From: Oligoflexales bacterium
GTDB taxonomy: Bacteria; Myxococcota_A; UBA9042; DTJE01
Reading direction: 5' to 3'
Assembly (NCBI GenBank): GCA_012840965.1
Contig: DUVQ01000180.1
Coordinates: 1-64,000 of the forward strand
Length of the DNA: 64,000 nucleotides
Positions 1 through 10,426 of the stretch are shown in pieces (position 1 is the first letter of the stretch; every line of letters begins with the position of its first letter). Both the position numbers and the translations under genes were made by a program. The notes below the pieces were generated by a model, which searched no databases, had not been told where the DNA came from, and worked only from the letters and a program-made list of their open reading frames with translations.

Positions 1-90
1 TGACATGAAGGCCGCGCAGCGGCCCGTCCGGGCATAAACACCGCCGCCATTCATGGCGGCTTTCGCCCGGACGATGTCACTAAGAGACAG
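1..90. repeat. Nested inverted-repeat element, candidate MITE/REP-like, probably truncated by the window edge
   Basis: TGACAT(1-6)/ATGTCA(74-79); GTCCGGGC(26-33)/GCCCGGAC(65-72); internal hairpins GGCCGC-gca-GCGGCC(10-24) and GCCGCCAT-tc-ATGGCGGC(43-60). Confidence 0.6.
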
Positions 91-211
91 TCGGGGTGGC
101 TACGGGAGATTTTGGGTCCGGAAGGATGCCCACGGACATGTTTTAAAACTGTAACGAAGAGATCAAACGCCAAAAAGAACAAACAATCAGGAGCCATAAC
201 GTGCTTGTTAG

Positions 212-251
212 CAGGGACAGGGGCAGGGACGGGGCCAGGAGACAGGGACGG
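212..251. repeat. G-rich hexamer repeat (GGGACA-like)
   Basis: cagggacaggggcagggacggggccaggagacagggacgg, 2-3 nt from the stop codon of the minus-strand gene ending at 255. Confidence 0.85.
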
Positions 252-254
252 TGG

Positions 255-2237
255 TTACTGGACCTTGGGCGGCAGGAAAAAGTCGCGGGGCCTTTCTTTC
301 AGCCTCTTGGCTATGCTAGCAAGCAACTGCCTACGTTGAGCAAAGGAAACCTGCCTAGCCCTTAGTGCAACCATCAATGCCAGCGTGAAACTGACAGCCA
401 CGTTCATAAAACCAATCAGACCCACACCCACAAACGCTGGCAGCAACTCGCTCCACGCAGGCGTCATCCCCTTACCAGCCACCCCAAAACCAACAAACGC
501 CGACGAAAAGGCAATGTGTCTAATGTCAAAAGGAATCCCAAAAAGCGAACCAATCGCGTATGAACCACCAAGCATAAATCCAAAGGCAAAATTACTAATC
601 AGCGCCCCAAGATTGCCATGAATGTACTGTGCAATCTCCCTTTGCAATCTGGTTCCCAAAATCCGCCTTATCCACTTTGTCGATTGAATACGCTCCGAGA
701 TGTTTGAATAAGCCGCAACGTTGTCATAATAACCAGCTATAAGGCCCGATAAAAACAGCCAAAAACCAGCTATGCCAGCGTAAAAAACCGCTCCACTCAA
801 CAACGGGTGAGTCTCTTTCAGTAAAGCAGTAGCCTTCGCTGGCGTAGCAATATGGGAACCAAAGACCGCGTACGATATTGCCGAAACTATCATGGCAAGC
901 GGCATTGCGACGCCAATATTCCCAATGATTGCCACAAGTTGAGACCTAGAAGTCCTGGCAACTAAGGTTGTCAACGCCTCAAGGTCCCGCCCTTTGCCAG
1001 TACTATCCCCAATCGTGCCAGCAATCGCGTTGGCCGTCATTGCCGGCTGTTTGGATGCTACAGTCCCACCAATAATATGAATGAAAACAAAGCCAAGCCC
1101 GTAGTTCAGGCAAAACAGCAACGCCTCTGTAAGCGGCGGTGCATGCAGATACGACAGCAGAATTTTAAAAGCCGACATGAAGCAGATTATTAATCCACCC
1201 AAAAGAGCGGACTTTGCCATCGCAAAGTACTCACTACGACTGGATGAAATATAGTGCTCGCCCTTTTTACCCGAGTGGTCTGCGATTCGTAGTGCAATGA
1301 TCGATATGTTTTGCCTGACATAGTGAGTCAAGTCATTTTTGCGGCACTCTGCCATCACCAGTTGTTTAAACAATTTAACGATATACGGGAAAACCGCAGT
1401 TTTTGATGGCGCATCGTGGATCGCTTCCAAGATGTTCAACAGCATCTCAGCCCTGTCAATGTGCTGCTTCAGGCGCACAAGGTTAAAGGTCAGATTGATG
1501 CTTGTTCCATTGTTAGACGCCAATTTCTTGACACGCGCCATGACAGACCGACACTGATCCAAAAGGACGTGCATGTGCTTGTCATCTGAGTTTGCTTCTT
1601 CATCACCCCACGTTTGTTGGTAGGATGCGATAAAGGACAGCATTTCAACGTTTTGGGCCAAAAATGGAGACGCAAAGTGGGCAAGGCTGGGATCAACTCG
1701 AACTAGCTCAGGCTCAAGGCCAAGAGAAGAAATCCGATAGGACAGGATTTGTAACGATTCAAGGATCTGACCTATGGCATGGGGTAGCTTGCCTCTTTGT
1801 CCTGTATCTTCATCAATCATGCTATTGAGAAGTGACAAAAAAGTTTCATCCTTAACAGCATTTACCCAGTCGCCATCACTTGGTTTTTCAAACAGGATTC
1901 CTATGATGTCTTGCAAATTATCGGGGCGAGGTACTTCCGGCAATATCTTGTGCGATATGCGGCTGCGAATCTCACCAACAAACCCAGTATTTGAAAAAAT
2001 ACCCGCGTCAACATACAGCGTCAGGTGGTTTCCTTTCGAAAGAATGTCTTGGATGAATTCGCGAAAAACACGTGCAAATTCAGGCTCTTCCTGAATCAAC
2101 TGCGTCAAAGTCTTGAGCATGGCCTCAGCGTGACCAAAGTCGCCCTTTCTAATCGGGCGGATCAGAGAGACTAGCTCGGTCAGCGCTTCCAGCGAATCGC
2201 ACTCAGGTGCTGCAATCCGTGAAAACAGCTCTTCCAT
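255..2237 (-). CDS. SpecificRecomb (Gcr)-family 'site-specific recombinase'-like multi-TM membrane protein
   Basis: Long ORF with several TM segments in the C-terminal half. The ORF upstream of the Met at 2237 is translated repeat DNA, so the start was trimmed. Confidence 0.65.
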   Translation of the reverse strand: MEELFSRIAAPECDSLEALTELVSLIRPIRKGDFGHAEAMLKTLTQLIQEEPEFARVFREFIQDILSKGNHLTLYVDAGIFSNTGFVGEIRSRISHKILPEVPRPDNLQDIIGILFEKPSDGDWVNAVKDETFLSLLNSMIDEDTGQRGKLPHAIGQILESLQILSYRISSLGLEPELVRVDPSLAHFASPFLAQNVEMLSFIASYQQTWGDEEANSDDKHMHVLLDQCRSVMARVKKLASNNGTSINLTFNLVRLKQHIDRAEMLLNILEAIHDAPSKTAVFPYIVKLFKQLVMAECRKNDLTHYVRQNISIIALRIADHSGKKGEHYISSSRSEYFAMAKSALLGGLIICFMSAFKILLSYLHAPPLTEALLFCLNYGLGFVFIHIIGGTVASKQPAMTANAIAGTIGDSTGKGRDLEALTTLVARTSRSQLVAIIGNIGVAMPLAMIVSAISYAVFGSHIATPAKATALLKETHPLLSGAVFYAGIAGFWLFLSGLIAGYYDNVAAYSNISERIQSTKWIRRILGTRLQREIAQYIHGNLGALISNFAFGFMLGGSYAIGSLFGIPFDIRHIAFSSAFVGFGVAGKGMTPAWSELLPAFVGVGLIGFMNVAVSFTLALMVALRARQVSFAQRRQLLASIAKRLKERPRDFFLPPKVQ

Positions 2238-2314
2238 TTTGCGGCGCGGAGTATCGTCGAACAAGGTTTCCTCGCACGGGTTGGTAAAGCGGCGCGTATT
2301 ATAACCCAAGATTT

Positions 2315-2351
2315 GGGGGACGGGGTCAGGGCCAGGGACAGGGTCAGGGCA
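2315..2351. repeat. G-rich hexamer repeat
   Basis: gggggacggggtcagggccagggacagggtcagggca; the stop codon of the 5'-nucleotidase gene lies inside it. Confidence 0.85.
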
Positions 2352-3261
2352 CGTTTGCGATTCCAAAGGGGATGTGGACGGCTGGGGCTATGGATTTTGC
2401 GGATTCCAGGTGGATTGGTTGGTCGTCGAAAAAGATGTGGGGGCGTAGTTCTGATAGGAAACGGGCCTTTTCCATGCCTCCTAGGAATAGCGTGTCATCT
2501 AGTTCAACGTCCCATTCTTTGAGGGTGAAAATGCACCGTTCGATGGCTGCTGCATTGCGTGCCGTGATTAATGCCAGCCTTAAGGTTGGCCCATCTGATG
2601 GCGGTAATGAGCGTAGGCGCTTTTGAAGGTGGCCGAGGCGCTTGAAAAAGTCCCCAAGTGGACCAGGTTGTAAAGGCTGTGTAGCCCTTTGCCTTTCAAA
2701 CGCGTGAAATGCCTCAAGTCCCCCAGATTTATAGATTCGCTCGGCCTCGTCATCAACCAAAACGCCATCAAAATCGAAGGCAATCCTTAATTCCTTGTCG
2801 TTTGGGTCATCCACGCAACCTGACGATAAAACCGTTCCAGCCGCGTGGCCAGCACTTATGGCCTGGGCCACGTCTTGCGCCTCTGCGGAAAGAAACAGGC
2901 TGGCTCCAAAACCGTTAAGCCAGCGCCATGGTGACTGACCGTTGGTAAATCCAGCCCTTGTGATGGGAAGCCTGTGTTCCGTTATGGCCTTGTAGACTCG
3001 CAGCCCAGTTTCAGGCGAGTTTTTTGAAATCAGCACAACCTCGACTGGTTGGTCATCGACAAAGCGGTCGTTTAAAGATAAAAGCCGCCTGACAAAGGGC
3101 ATGGCCACGCCGGAAGCCAGCGGTTTATTGCGGTTTTCCCACTGGAACTTTCGATATTCCTCGGTGCCCTGATCCCGGTAAACCTTGTCCGATTCACTTA
3201 GATCGAAGATGGCAGACGAGGCAACTGCAACTACTAAGCGTTCTTGGATTGGTGTTGCCAA
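2344..3261 (-). CDS. 5'-nucleotidase (cytosolic NT5C1-like family)
   Basis: VAVASSAIFDLSESD..., IAFDFDGVLVDDEAE HAD-like motif, FFDDQPIH C-terminal motif. Confidence 0.75.
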   Translation of the reverse strand: MATPIQERLVVAVASSAIFDLSESDKVYRDQGTEEYRKFQWENRNKPLASGVAMPFVRRLLSLNDRFVDDQPVEVVLISKNSPETGLRVYKAITEHRLPITRAGFTNGQSPWRWLNGFGASLFLSAEAQDVAQAISAGHAAGTVLSSGCVDDPNDKELRIAFDFDGVLVDDEAERIYKSGGLEAFHAFERQRATQPLQPGPLGDFFKRLGHLQKRLRSLPPSDGPTLRLALITARNAAAIERCIFTLKEWDVELDDTLFLGGMEKARFLSELRPHIFFDDQPIHLESAKSIAPAVHIPFGIANVP

Positions 3262-3341
3262 TTTTCTGTCCTGTTTAAAGATTCTTATTCAAGATTTCCT
3301 TTTTTAAAACCCAATTCGCTTCAAAACAGATAGTGGCACGT

Positions 3342-4106
3342 TCATAAAGCCTTGCCACCTTTTCCAGCACCATAACCAAAGGAGGCTCGAATGAAATCCC
3401 TGTTTGCGCGGGCGATAGTACTGATGCTGATGTTTTTGGGGCAAACAGCCTCACATTCCGCGTAGTTTGAACAAAATCCAAACCCTTCTTCCTCGGCCTT
3501 CGTGATCATGTTGATGGCCCTTTGCATGCGTTCTGGCTGGCCTTGGGGTAAAAAACCAAGATGGGTGATCTTGGCCGCGACGAACAGCATCGCCGAACCG
3601 TTGGGGCATGAGGCCACACACGCGCCGCATCCGATGCACTCGGCGGCGTCCATGGATAATTCAGCGTCACTTTTGGGAACAGGAATCGCTTCAGCCTTGG
3701 CCGCTTGGCCAGTGCGCACGGTAATGAAACCACCAGATTGGATGATGCGATCCAACGCGGACTTGTCAGTCATCAAGTCCTTCAGGATGGGAAAGCCGCG
3801 ACTGCGCCAAGGTTCAATCCAGATTTCCTGACCGTCTTTGAAGTGTCGCATGTGTAATTGGCAAACCGTGGTGCCTTTCAGTGGACCATGTGGCAGGCCG
3901 TTAATCACCATTCCACACGTGCCACAGATGCCCTCACGACAGTCATGGTCAAAGTGGACAGGCTCTTCGCCCTTCAGGATCAGCTCCTGGTTCAGCACGT
4001 CAAGCATCTCCAGAAAGGACATGTGCTCAGACACGTCTTTTGCCTGATATTTCACAAACTTTCCAATTTTGCCCTTTTGGCGCCATATATTGAGCGTTAA
4101 GTTCAT
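3342..4106 (-). CDS. sdhB: Succinate dehydrogenase/fumarate reductase iron-sulfur subunit
   Basis: [16 protein letters not shown] 2Fe-2S motif; [19 protein letters not shown] and [10 protein letters not shown] cluster motifs; ATGA overlap with sdhA. Confidence 0.95.
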   Translation of the reverse strand: MNLTLNIWRQKGKIGKFVKYQAKDVSEHMSFLEMLDVLNQELILKGEEPVHFDHDCREGICGTCGMVINGLPHGPLKGTTVCQLHMRHFKDGQEIWIEPWRSRGFPILKDLMTDKSALDRIIQSGGFITVRTGQAAKAEAIPVPKSDAELSMDAAECIGCGACVASCPNGSAMLFVAAKITHLGFLPQGQPERMQRAINMITKAEEEGFGFCSNYAECEAVCPKNISISTIARANRDFIRASFGYGAGKGGKAL

Positions 4107-6016
4107 TTGTAGCTCCTTTGTGCGAGCTTAACTGTTTCAAAAACTAAAGGTTCAACGTTTCTGATTGCAGGGCCTTGTTCTTGGTGTTCCCAAACGGCCA
4201 CGTGGGCAAAATTCTCATCGTCTCGAAGAGTTTCACCTTCAGGAGTCTGATGCTCCAGCCTGAAGTGTCCTCCACACGATTCCTCACGTTCCAAGGCATC
4301 TCGGCATACCAATTCTGCAAGCTCAAAATAGTCTGCGACTCGCACAGCCTTTTCCAATTCCTGATTGATGTCGCAAGCTTCGCCTGAAACTTTCACGTCC
4401 TGCCAAAAGCGCTCACGCAGCTCGCCTACCGTTTTCATTGCAGTTGTCAGGCTTTCTTTTGTCCTAGACATCCCACAGTGTTCAAGCATGGTCATTCCCA
4501 AGTCGCGATGGTACTGGTCCACAGTCCTTGAACCATTAATAGATAAAAGCTTATCAATGAAAACGTGGGCCTGATTTGCGGCTGCCTTAAACTCTTCGTG
4601 GTTCGCATCCACAGGGGAAAGCCTTGTATTTGCAAAGTAATCGCCGATGGTGTTTGGAATCACGAAGTAACCATCAGCCAAGCCTTGCATCAAGGCCGAA
4701 GCACCCAAACGGTTTGCTCCATGGTCACTGAAGTTTGCCTCGCCAAGGACAAATAACCCCGGAATATTACTCATCAAGTCATAATCCACCCACAGCCCTC
4801 CCATCGTGTAGTGAGGGGCAGGGTAGATGCGCATTGGCGAGCTGTATGGGTCTTCACCTGTGATGCGGTTGTACATCTCAAACAGGTTGCCGTAACGCTC
4901 TTCAATGACGTTACGCCCCAGGCGAGCGATGCTGTCGGAAAAGTCCAGGTACACGCCACGTTTCCCAGGACCTACGCCTCGTCCTTCGTCGCACATTCGC
5001 TTGGCGGCCCTGCTGGAGATGTCCCTTGGGGCAAGGTTGCCAAAAGCCGGGTAGATTCGCTCCAGATAGTAGTCTCGTTCGTTATCCGGAATGTCCACAG
5101 CGTTTCTTTCGTCTCCAACCGCCTTGGGGACCCAGATTCTGCCGTCGTTTCGCAGGGATTCTGACATCAACGTCAGTTTTGACTGGTAATCTCCGGCCTG
5201 TGGGATGCAGGTTGGGTGGATTTGGGTGAAACATGGGTTTGCAAAGCCAGCCCCACGCTTGTAAGCACGCCAGATGGCGGTGGCGTTACAGTGCTTGGCG
5301 TTAGTTGACAGAAAAAAGACGTTGGCATATCCACCTGTACACAAGAGCACGGCGTCTGCCACGTGCGATTCAATCTGCCCAGTCACTAGGTCCCTTGTGA
5401 TGATTCCCCTTGCTCGTCCATCGACAACTACGAGGTCTATCATCTCCATCCTGTTGTGTATCTGGCAGGAGCCTCGGCCCACCTCTTTCATCAGGGCAGA
5501 GTAGGCGCCCAGTAAAAGCTGCTGCCCAGTTTGGCCTCTGGCATAGAAGGTCCTAGAGACAAGGGCACCACCAAACGAGCGATTGGCCAGTTGTCCACCA
5601 TATTCACGCGCAAACGGCACGCCTTGGGCGACACACTGGTCGATTATCACGTTTGAAAGCTCTGCCAAACGGTAGACGTTGGCCTCTCTAGCCCTGAAAT
5701 CACCGCCTTTCACCGTTTCATAAAACAAGCGATACACGCTGTCATTATCGTTTTGATAATTCTTGGCGGCGTTAATGCCACCTTGGGCGGCAATGCTGTG
5801 GGCGCGTCTGGCGCTGTCGTTGTAGGTGAAAACACTGACTTTATAGCCAAGCTCGCTTAAAGACGCAGCGGCAGATGCCCCGGCCAGGCCTGTGCCAACC
5901 ACGATGATTGACAGTTTGCGTTTGTTTGCAGGGCTGACAAGTGCCACTTCTTGAAGGCGCTTGCTCCACTTGCCTTCAATGGGACCCGATGGAATTCTTG
6001 AATCAAGTTTCAACAT
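4103..6016 (-). CDS. sdhA: Succinate dehydrogenase/fumarate reductase flavoprotein subunit
   Basis: [18 protein letters not shown] motif, [29 protein letters not shown] extends upstream to 6235; Met at 6016 preferred. Confidence 0.95.
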   Translation of the reverse strand: MLKLDSRIPSGPIEGKWSKRLQEVALVSPANKRKLSIIVVGTGLAGASAAASLSELGYKVSVFTYNDSARRAHSIAAQGGINAAKNYQNDNDSVYRLFYETVKGGDFRAREANVYRLAELSNVIIDQCVAQGVPFAREYGGQLANRSFGGALVSRTFYARGQTGQQLLLGAYSALMKEVGRGSCQIHNRMEMIDLVVVDGRARGIITRDLVTGQIESHVADAVLLCTGGYANVFFLSTNAKHCNATAIWRAYKRGAGFANPCFTQIHPTCIPQAGDYQSKLTLMSESLRNDGRIWVPKAVGDERNAVDIPDNERDYYLERIYPAFGNLAPRDISSRAAKRMCDEGRGVGPGKRGVYLDFSDSIARLGRNVIEERYGNLFEMYNRITGEDPYSSPMRIYPAPHYTMGGLWVDYDLMSNIPGLFVLGEANFSDHGANRLGASALMQGLADGYFVIPNTIGDYFANTRLSPVDANHEEFKAAANQAHVFIDKLLSINGSRTVDQYHRDLGMTMLEHCGMSRTKESLTTAMKTVGELRERFWQDVKVSGEACDINQELEKAVRVADYFELAELVCRDALEREESCGGHFRLEHQTPEGETLRDDENFAHVAVWEHQEQGPAIRNVEPLVFETVKLAQRSYK

Positions 6017-6027
6017 TATGAGCCCCC

Positions 6028-6735
6028 TTATTTTATCCAGCCAGCCAAAACGGCCAGTGGGATTGCGATGTCCCCAATTACAATGGCCACACAGAAAAAC
6101 GTGGCCAGCCCTCGACGCAGGCCGTTCCACTTTGGATGATCCCATCCAAGAGTCTGAGTCCATGACCAAAGGCCATGATAAAAGTGAAAGCCAAGCAAAA
6201 TCACAGCCACGATGTATCCCAAGGATACCCACCACACCTGAAACCCTGCGACAACATTGGTGTAGGCATCTGGAGCGCCGCTTGCTTGAAGGGCAAACTC
6301 GCCACTAGGCTGGATGTTCCCCGTTGTCAGCTGAAGAATGTGATAAATCAGAAAAAAGGCGATGATGGGACCGGATAAAATCATCGTCCTAGCCGCTATA
6401 TCTGCTTCACGATAGCGAATCTTGGCGTACTTTTGTGGACGGCTATTCCAACTGTGAACGGTCAACTGGATAGATGCAACTACATGCAAAATCAACGAAA
6501 GCCCCATGACAACTCGCACAGTCCACAGGATCGGTGCAAACGACTGGGAATGTAGTGCGGCAGCGTATGCATTAAGCTGATCTTTGCCCATAAAAATCTG
6601 GAGATTGCCTGCCATGTGACCCAAAACGAACAGGAATAACAAAATTCCCGTCACTGCCATCACGACTTTTTTACCAACAGTCGTTCGGTAGTACGACACG
6701 AACCAGCTCATCTTTGCCCCTCGTTTCAGTGCCAT
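6028..6735 (-). CDS. sdhC: Succinate dehydrogenase cytochrome b subunit (b558-like)
   Basis: Five hydrophobic segments with conserved His, upstream of sdhA. The alternative start MSWF lies about 8 codons in. Confidence 0.9.
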   Translation of the reverse strand: MALKRGAKMSWFVSYYRTTVGKKVVMAVTGILLFLFVLGHMAGNLQIFMGKDQLNAYAAALHSQSFAPILWTVRVVMGLSLILHVVASIQLTVHSWNSRPQKYAKIRYREADIAARTMILSGPIIAFFLIYHILQLTTGNIQPSGEFALQASGAPDAYTNVVAGFQVWWVSLGYIVAVILLGFHFYHGLWSWTQTLGWDHPKWNGLRRGLATFFCVAIVIGDIAIPLAVLAGWIK

Positions 6736-7041
6736 AAAGTGTTAGCCACAGGACCATCCAAACATAAAATCCGGATAATCACGGTGCCAAACTTAAGGCA
6801 TGCATACTATCCCATTGCAGTTGAGGGTCAAGATTGAATTGGCCAATGTTGGTGTAAACGTGCTTCCAAACTTTTTCTACCACTGACTGACAAAAAAACA
6901 AAAAGTGTGCAATTCTCTATGTTTTCGATCTTTACCGATTCGATTACTTAAATTAACATCTAGTTACTTTTCAAGGATATACGCCGCCTAGGCAACTTCC
7001 CTGAAAGGGACTTTATTTTCTTAGCGGGGGATGACGCAAAT

Positions 7042-7428
7042 ATGGCTATCATAAGAAATGCTGAAACGATTGAGGCTGCCAAGACCCTTTTAAGGTCCTA
7101 CTATGAGCGAAATGGGTGTATCAGATTTAGGCAGGACCAGCCGGAAAAGGGTAGGCTTGGCGGGGTGGAGCTGCGCTTTATAGTGGGCAATATGAATGAA
7201 AGACGGGAAGTCAGCAATGCACTTAAGGTCCTGTCTATACCCCATGGTCGTGTGTACCGTAAGCAGCCAACTCGTCGTCAGTGGGTGGTGCCGCTGTACA
7301 CGCGTGTGAATATCGTGCGTTTGCTGCAGCTTGTTCAGCCTGAGAACCATGAAAACTTGCTTCAAAGAATTCAGGAAATTATCAAGCGCAAGAGCAAGAG
7401 CGAAAGCAAATTGCTGGATCAGAATTGA
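7042..7428 (+). CDS. Hypothetical 128-aa protein, possible single-unit LAGLIDADG_3-like fold
   Basis: ELRFIVGNMNERREVSNALKVLSIPHGRVYRK..RRQWVVPLYTRVNIVRLLQLVQP resembles half of a homing-endonuclease fold; weak. Confidence 0.4.
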   Translation: MAIIRNAETIEAAKTLLRSYYERNGCIRFRQDQPEKGRLGGVELRFIVGNMNERREVSNALKVLSIPHGRVYRKQPTRRQWVVPLYTRVNIVRLLQLVQPENHENLLQRIQEIIKRKSKSESKLLDQN

Positions 7429-9086
7429 GAGTGGGCTACCTCTAGGGATTTTTGAACCCTTGTCCTTACCTGGGCCAGGGTTTGCTTGGCTTCATCTGCG
7501 ATTTCCTGTAATTCTTTTGGGAGCTTCCCAGACGGCATGTTGATCATTACGTTAAGGGCGGCGCCTTCTGCCCCGGCCAGCGTCATTGCTGCCCCAGAAG
7601 CAGCGTCAGACAGGCTGTTTTTGTAGCCGTCTGCCACGGCTTGTTGGGCCAGAATCGAGGCCTCATCACAAAGTCTTAAAACCTTTAATGGGACTTGGAT
7701 GGCCAAGGCATTGGCCTTTTCAATGGCCGCTTGCCTGGCGGCAATCTCTGCATCAGTTGACTTTGGTAGCCTGAATGCGGCCATAACAGCATCAAAGGCC
7801 TCGCTGTCTTCAGTGACACAGGACAATAACCTAGTCTTGAGATCTTGCGCCTTTAAGGCCAAAGCACGCATTTCTGGTTTAATATTCGCCAGTTCTGGTC
7901 TGCGAATCGTTAAATTTGCGGCCATGGTTGAAAGCGCTGCCCCCAAGCTGCCTGCAAGTGCGGCCACCGAACCACCACCTGGCGCAGGAGCATCAGAGCT
8001 GACCCTGTCTACAAAATACTGCAGTGTCCAGTCAGCCATCGTCTTCTTTGACGCCTGTAGCTTGAATTCCACGATTTTTTCACTGGCGATGAATGGCTTG
8101 ATGTCGTTTAGGCCAAGAGACCTGATTGCGATGTGTATCAGCTCATCTTCAGGTGCTGCAGGTGAAAGCCCTTGTTTTTCAAGGTAGTAGCGGCCAGCTT
8201 CTACCAAGGCGGCCTTTGGGACCAAACCAACGATTTCGCTTCCTGTTACTGCAATTCCAAGCAGTTCCGCTTGACGTTTGGCCTCTTCATAAACAACGTA
8301 AAGTGGGGCGAGCGCACTGTTAAGCACGTTTACCGAAACTTGAGCAATTCCATATTCTTCAATGACCCAACCAACCGCTCTGATGGCCTTTAACGCACCT
8401 GGAACCCTTAAAACCTCACCGTCTGCTTTGAGAATCCTTTCTCCATCACTACCTCTGGCCGGGCCGCCTCCTTCTCGCATCCTTATTGCCATTCTGCTGG
8501 CTAAAAGGCGCTCTTTCGTGTTCAGATTGATGTTGTAAGCAATCAAAAACTCACGGGCGCCGATAACTGTGGCGCCTGACTTTGCGTTAAAAGCCGTGGG
8601 GCCAAAATCTGGTGCCCATTCCTTAGTGGCCTGTTTGGTAGGCAGGGCCTCATATTCGCCGTGTCTGATGTCAGCCAAGCTGCGTCTTTGTGGGCTAGTT
8701 GCAGAGTGTTCGTATAAATAGACCGGAATTCCAAGCTCTTCGCCGACCCTGCGCCCCAGGTCGGTTGCAAGCTTGGCGCAATCTTCCATCGAAATCCCTG
8801 AAATCGGCACTATTGGGCAAACATCGGTGGCGCCCATTCTGGGGTGTTCGCCAGAATGTTTAGACATATCAATCAGTTGGGAAGCAACCTTTATGCCCAT
8901 AAAAGCGGCCTCAGTCACGACTTCTGGTGTGCCGGCGATTGTTACAACCGTACGATTTGCGGCAGCTCCCATATCGACATCTAAAAGTACGGCCCCGGCC
9001 GCCTCCATTGCATCTGTTATGGCCTTGATAACGTCCGGGTTTCTGCCTTCAGAAAAGTTAGGGACACACTCGACCAATCTAGTCAT
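7419..9086 (-). CDS. Bifunctional glutamate formimidoyltransferase / formimidoyltetrahydrofolate cyclodeaminase
   Basis: N-terminal MTRLVECVPNFSEGRNPDVI formiminotransferase; C-terminal VDRVSSDAPAPGGGSVAALAGSLGAAL cyclodeaminase. Confidence 0.95.
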   Translation of the reverse strand: MTRLVECVPNFSEGRNPDVIKAITDAMEAAGAVLLDVDMGAAANRTVVTIAGTPEVVTEAAFMGIKVASQLIDMSKHSGEHPRMGATDVCPIVPISGISMEDCAKLATDLGRRVGEELGIPVYLYEHSATSPQRRSLADIRHGEYEALPTKQATKEWAPDFGPTAFNAKSGATVIGAREFLIAYNINLNTKERLLASRMAIRMREGGGPARGSDGERILKADGEVLRVPGALKAIRAVGWVIEEYGIAQVSVNVLNSALAPLYVVYEEAKRQAELLGIAVTGSEIVGLVPKAALVEAGRYYLEKQGLSPAAPEDELIHIAIRSLGLNDIKPFIASEKIVEFKLQASKKTMADWTLQYFVDRVSSDAPAPGGGSVAALAGSLGAALSTMAANLTIRRPELANIKPEMRALALKAQDLKTRLLSCVTEDSEAFDAVMAAFRLPKSTDAEIAARQAAIEKANALAIQVPLKVLRLCDEASILAQQAVADGYKNSLSDAASGAAMTLAGAEGAALNVMINMPSGKLPKELQEIADEAKQTLAQVRTRVQKSLEVAHSQF

Positions 9087-9088
9087 TT

Positions 9089-9514
9089 TTACTCCTCTCC
9101 TGTTAAGGGTTTTGGGCCTTGACCAGCATCAAGCAGCTTGAGCACAAGACATACAGAATTGTTTGGGGCTATTCGAATTCCACTTGCCAGGTTTCCAGTC
9201 ACAATTTTGTGGGCATCCATACCCGCATTTTCCTGGGCCTCAAGCTCTGCCTCGAAGTTCTCGATATCCTTGACGGTTCCGCCAGGTTCCAGGAAAACCC
9301 TGTGCCACACGTCATCCAGAAGGATCTCGAATGGTGGGCATTCACATGGTGCTCGATTAAGCCTGATGGTGAAGGTCTGCTCGGTCTTGTACTTTGTGGC
9401 CAAGTCCTCCATCTGTTTTTTCATATAGTCAGCAGGGCTTACTGGGGCGTGTACACACCCATAGGTGATGGCAAACGCCAAGAAAGTGCAAAGTTTCAGA
9501 TGTTTTTGGGGCAT
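9089..9514 (-). CDS. Hypothetical lipoprotein
   Basis: Signal peptide MPQKHLKLCTFLAFAITYGC with lipobox-like YGC; start trimmed from 9562. Confidence 0.55.
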   Translation of the reverse strand: MPQKHLKLCTFLAFAITYGCVHAPVSPADYMKKQMEDLATKYKTEQTFTIRLNRAPCECPPFEILLDDVWHRVFLEPGGTVKDIENFEAELEAQENAGMDAHKIVTGNLASGIRIAPNNSVCLVLKLLDAGQGPKPLTGEE

Positions 9515-9525
9515 GCAAGCCTCCG

Positions 9526-10416
9526 TTAGCCGTAAATTGCCCAAACTACGACCGCTATCCATGCAAGAATATTAATAATAAACGGCCAATCATGAATCAT
9601 CGCGTCTGTCGGGCTTCTGGGATCGTCCTTACGTCGCAAAATCATGATGAAACGTACTATGCCGATCAGCACAAAGGGTGATGTAAATACTAGTTTTGAG
9701 GTGCCAAAGTAAGCACGAGTAGTAGGTGATATCGTGTATGCCACATACGCGGCAAAGGTAAGTGCTGCCACGGTAAACATGGCTACGTCGAGGCTTTTAA
9801 GCGTGTACAGTTTAAGAGAAGAGCGGTGAGAGTGTGATTTGTCTCCAAGGAGGGTCAGTTCCTGGCGGCGCTTCCCAAGGGCCAGGAAAAGGGCGACAAG
9901 AAAAGTGCACAGCAGCAGATAAAAGGATATTTCGTGCTTTTCAAGACCAATTGCATATGAGCCGGCCAAAATCCGCAACAAAAACCCGGTAGCGATGCTA
10001 AGGACATCTAACCATGGAATTTTCTTTAAAAAAGTTGCATAAGCGACATTTAGGACCAGATAGCCGATGGCGATTATCCCAAAAATAGGCCCAAGGCTGT
10101 ATCCAAGGACAACCGCGATGGATAATGAAATCAGCCCACCCGCCAATGCTGCCTGGATGGAAAGCTCACCAGAAGCGACTGGGCGTTTTGATTTGACTGG
10201 GTGTAACCTGTCTTTTTCTATGTCCAAAACGTCGTTCAGGATGTAGACAGAGCTTGCAAGCAGGATGAAGGTGCCAGTAGCAAAAGCGGCTTTAAGAAAG
10301 ATCGAAGGGTCGACTAGGGCATGATCCTTGGCGAAGAGCGCTGGTGCAGCCACGAAAAGGTTTTTCACCCACTGGGCTGGACGCATTGTGATGATAAGTT
10401 TTTTTAAAGTCTTCAT
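9526..10416 (-). CDS. UbiA-family prenyltransferase, decaprenyl-phosphate phosphoribosyltransferase-like
   Basis: MRPAQWVKNLFVAAPALFAKD, NDVLDIEKDRLHPVKSKRPVASG motif. Confidence 0.85.
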   Translation of the reverse strand: MKTLKKLIITMRPAQWVKNLFVAAPALFAKDHALVDPSIFLKAAFATGTFILLASSVYILNDVLDIEKDRLHPVKSKRPVASGELSIQAALAGGLISLSIAVVLGYSLGPIFGIIAIGYLVLNVAYATFLKKIPWLDVLSIATGFLLRILAGSYAIGLEKHEISFYLLLCTFLVALFLALGKRRQELTLLGDKSHSHRSSLKLYTLKSLDVAMFTVAALTFAAYVAYTISPTTRAYFGTSKLVFTSPFVLIGIVRFIMILRRKDDPRSPTDAMIHDWPFIINILAWIAVVVWAIYG

Positions 10417-10426
10417 TTACCGCCGT

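Noticed and set aside
73-90. Illumina/Nextera adapter contamination from TAAGAGACAG
   Set aside because: Only 15/18 match to the mosaic end and no remaining adapter sequence; kept as a caveat in the MITE finding.
112-339. ORF with GTGAGTGPGDRDGG
   Set aside because: Spurious ORF over the hexamer repeat, no RBS or homology signal.
2238-2366. N-terminal extension of the recombinase-like ORF (MESQTCPDPVPGPDPVPQ)
   Set aside because: Translation of repeat DNA and of the 3' end of the upstream gene; an internal Met is more plausible.
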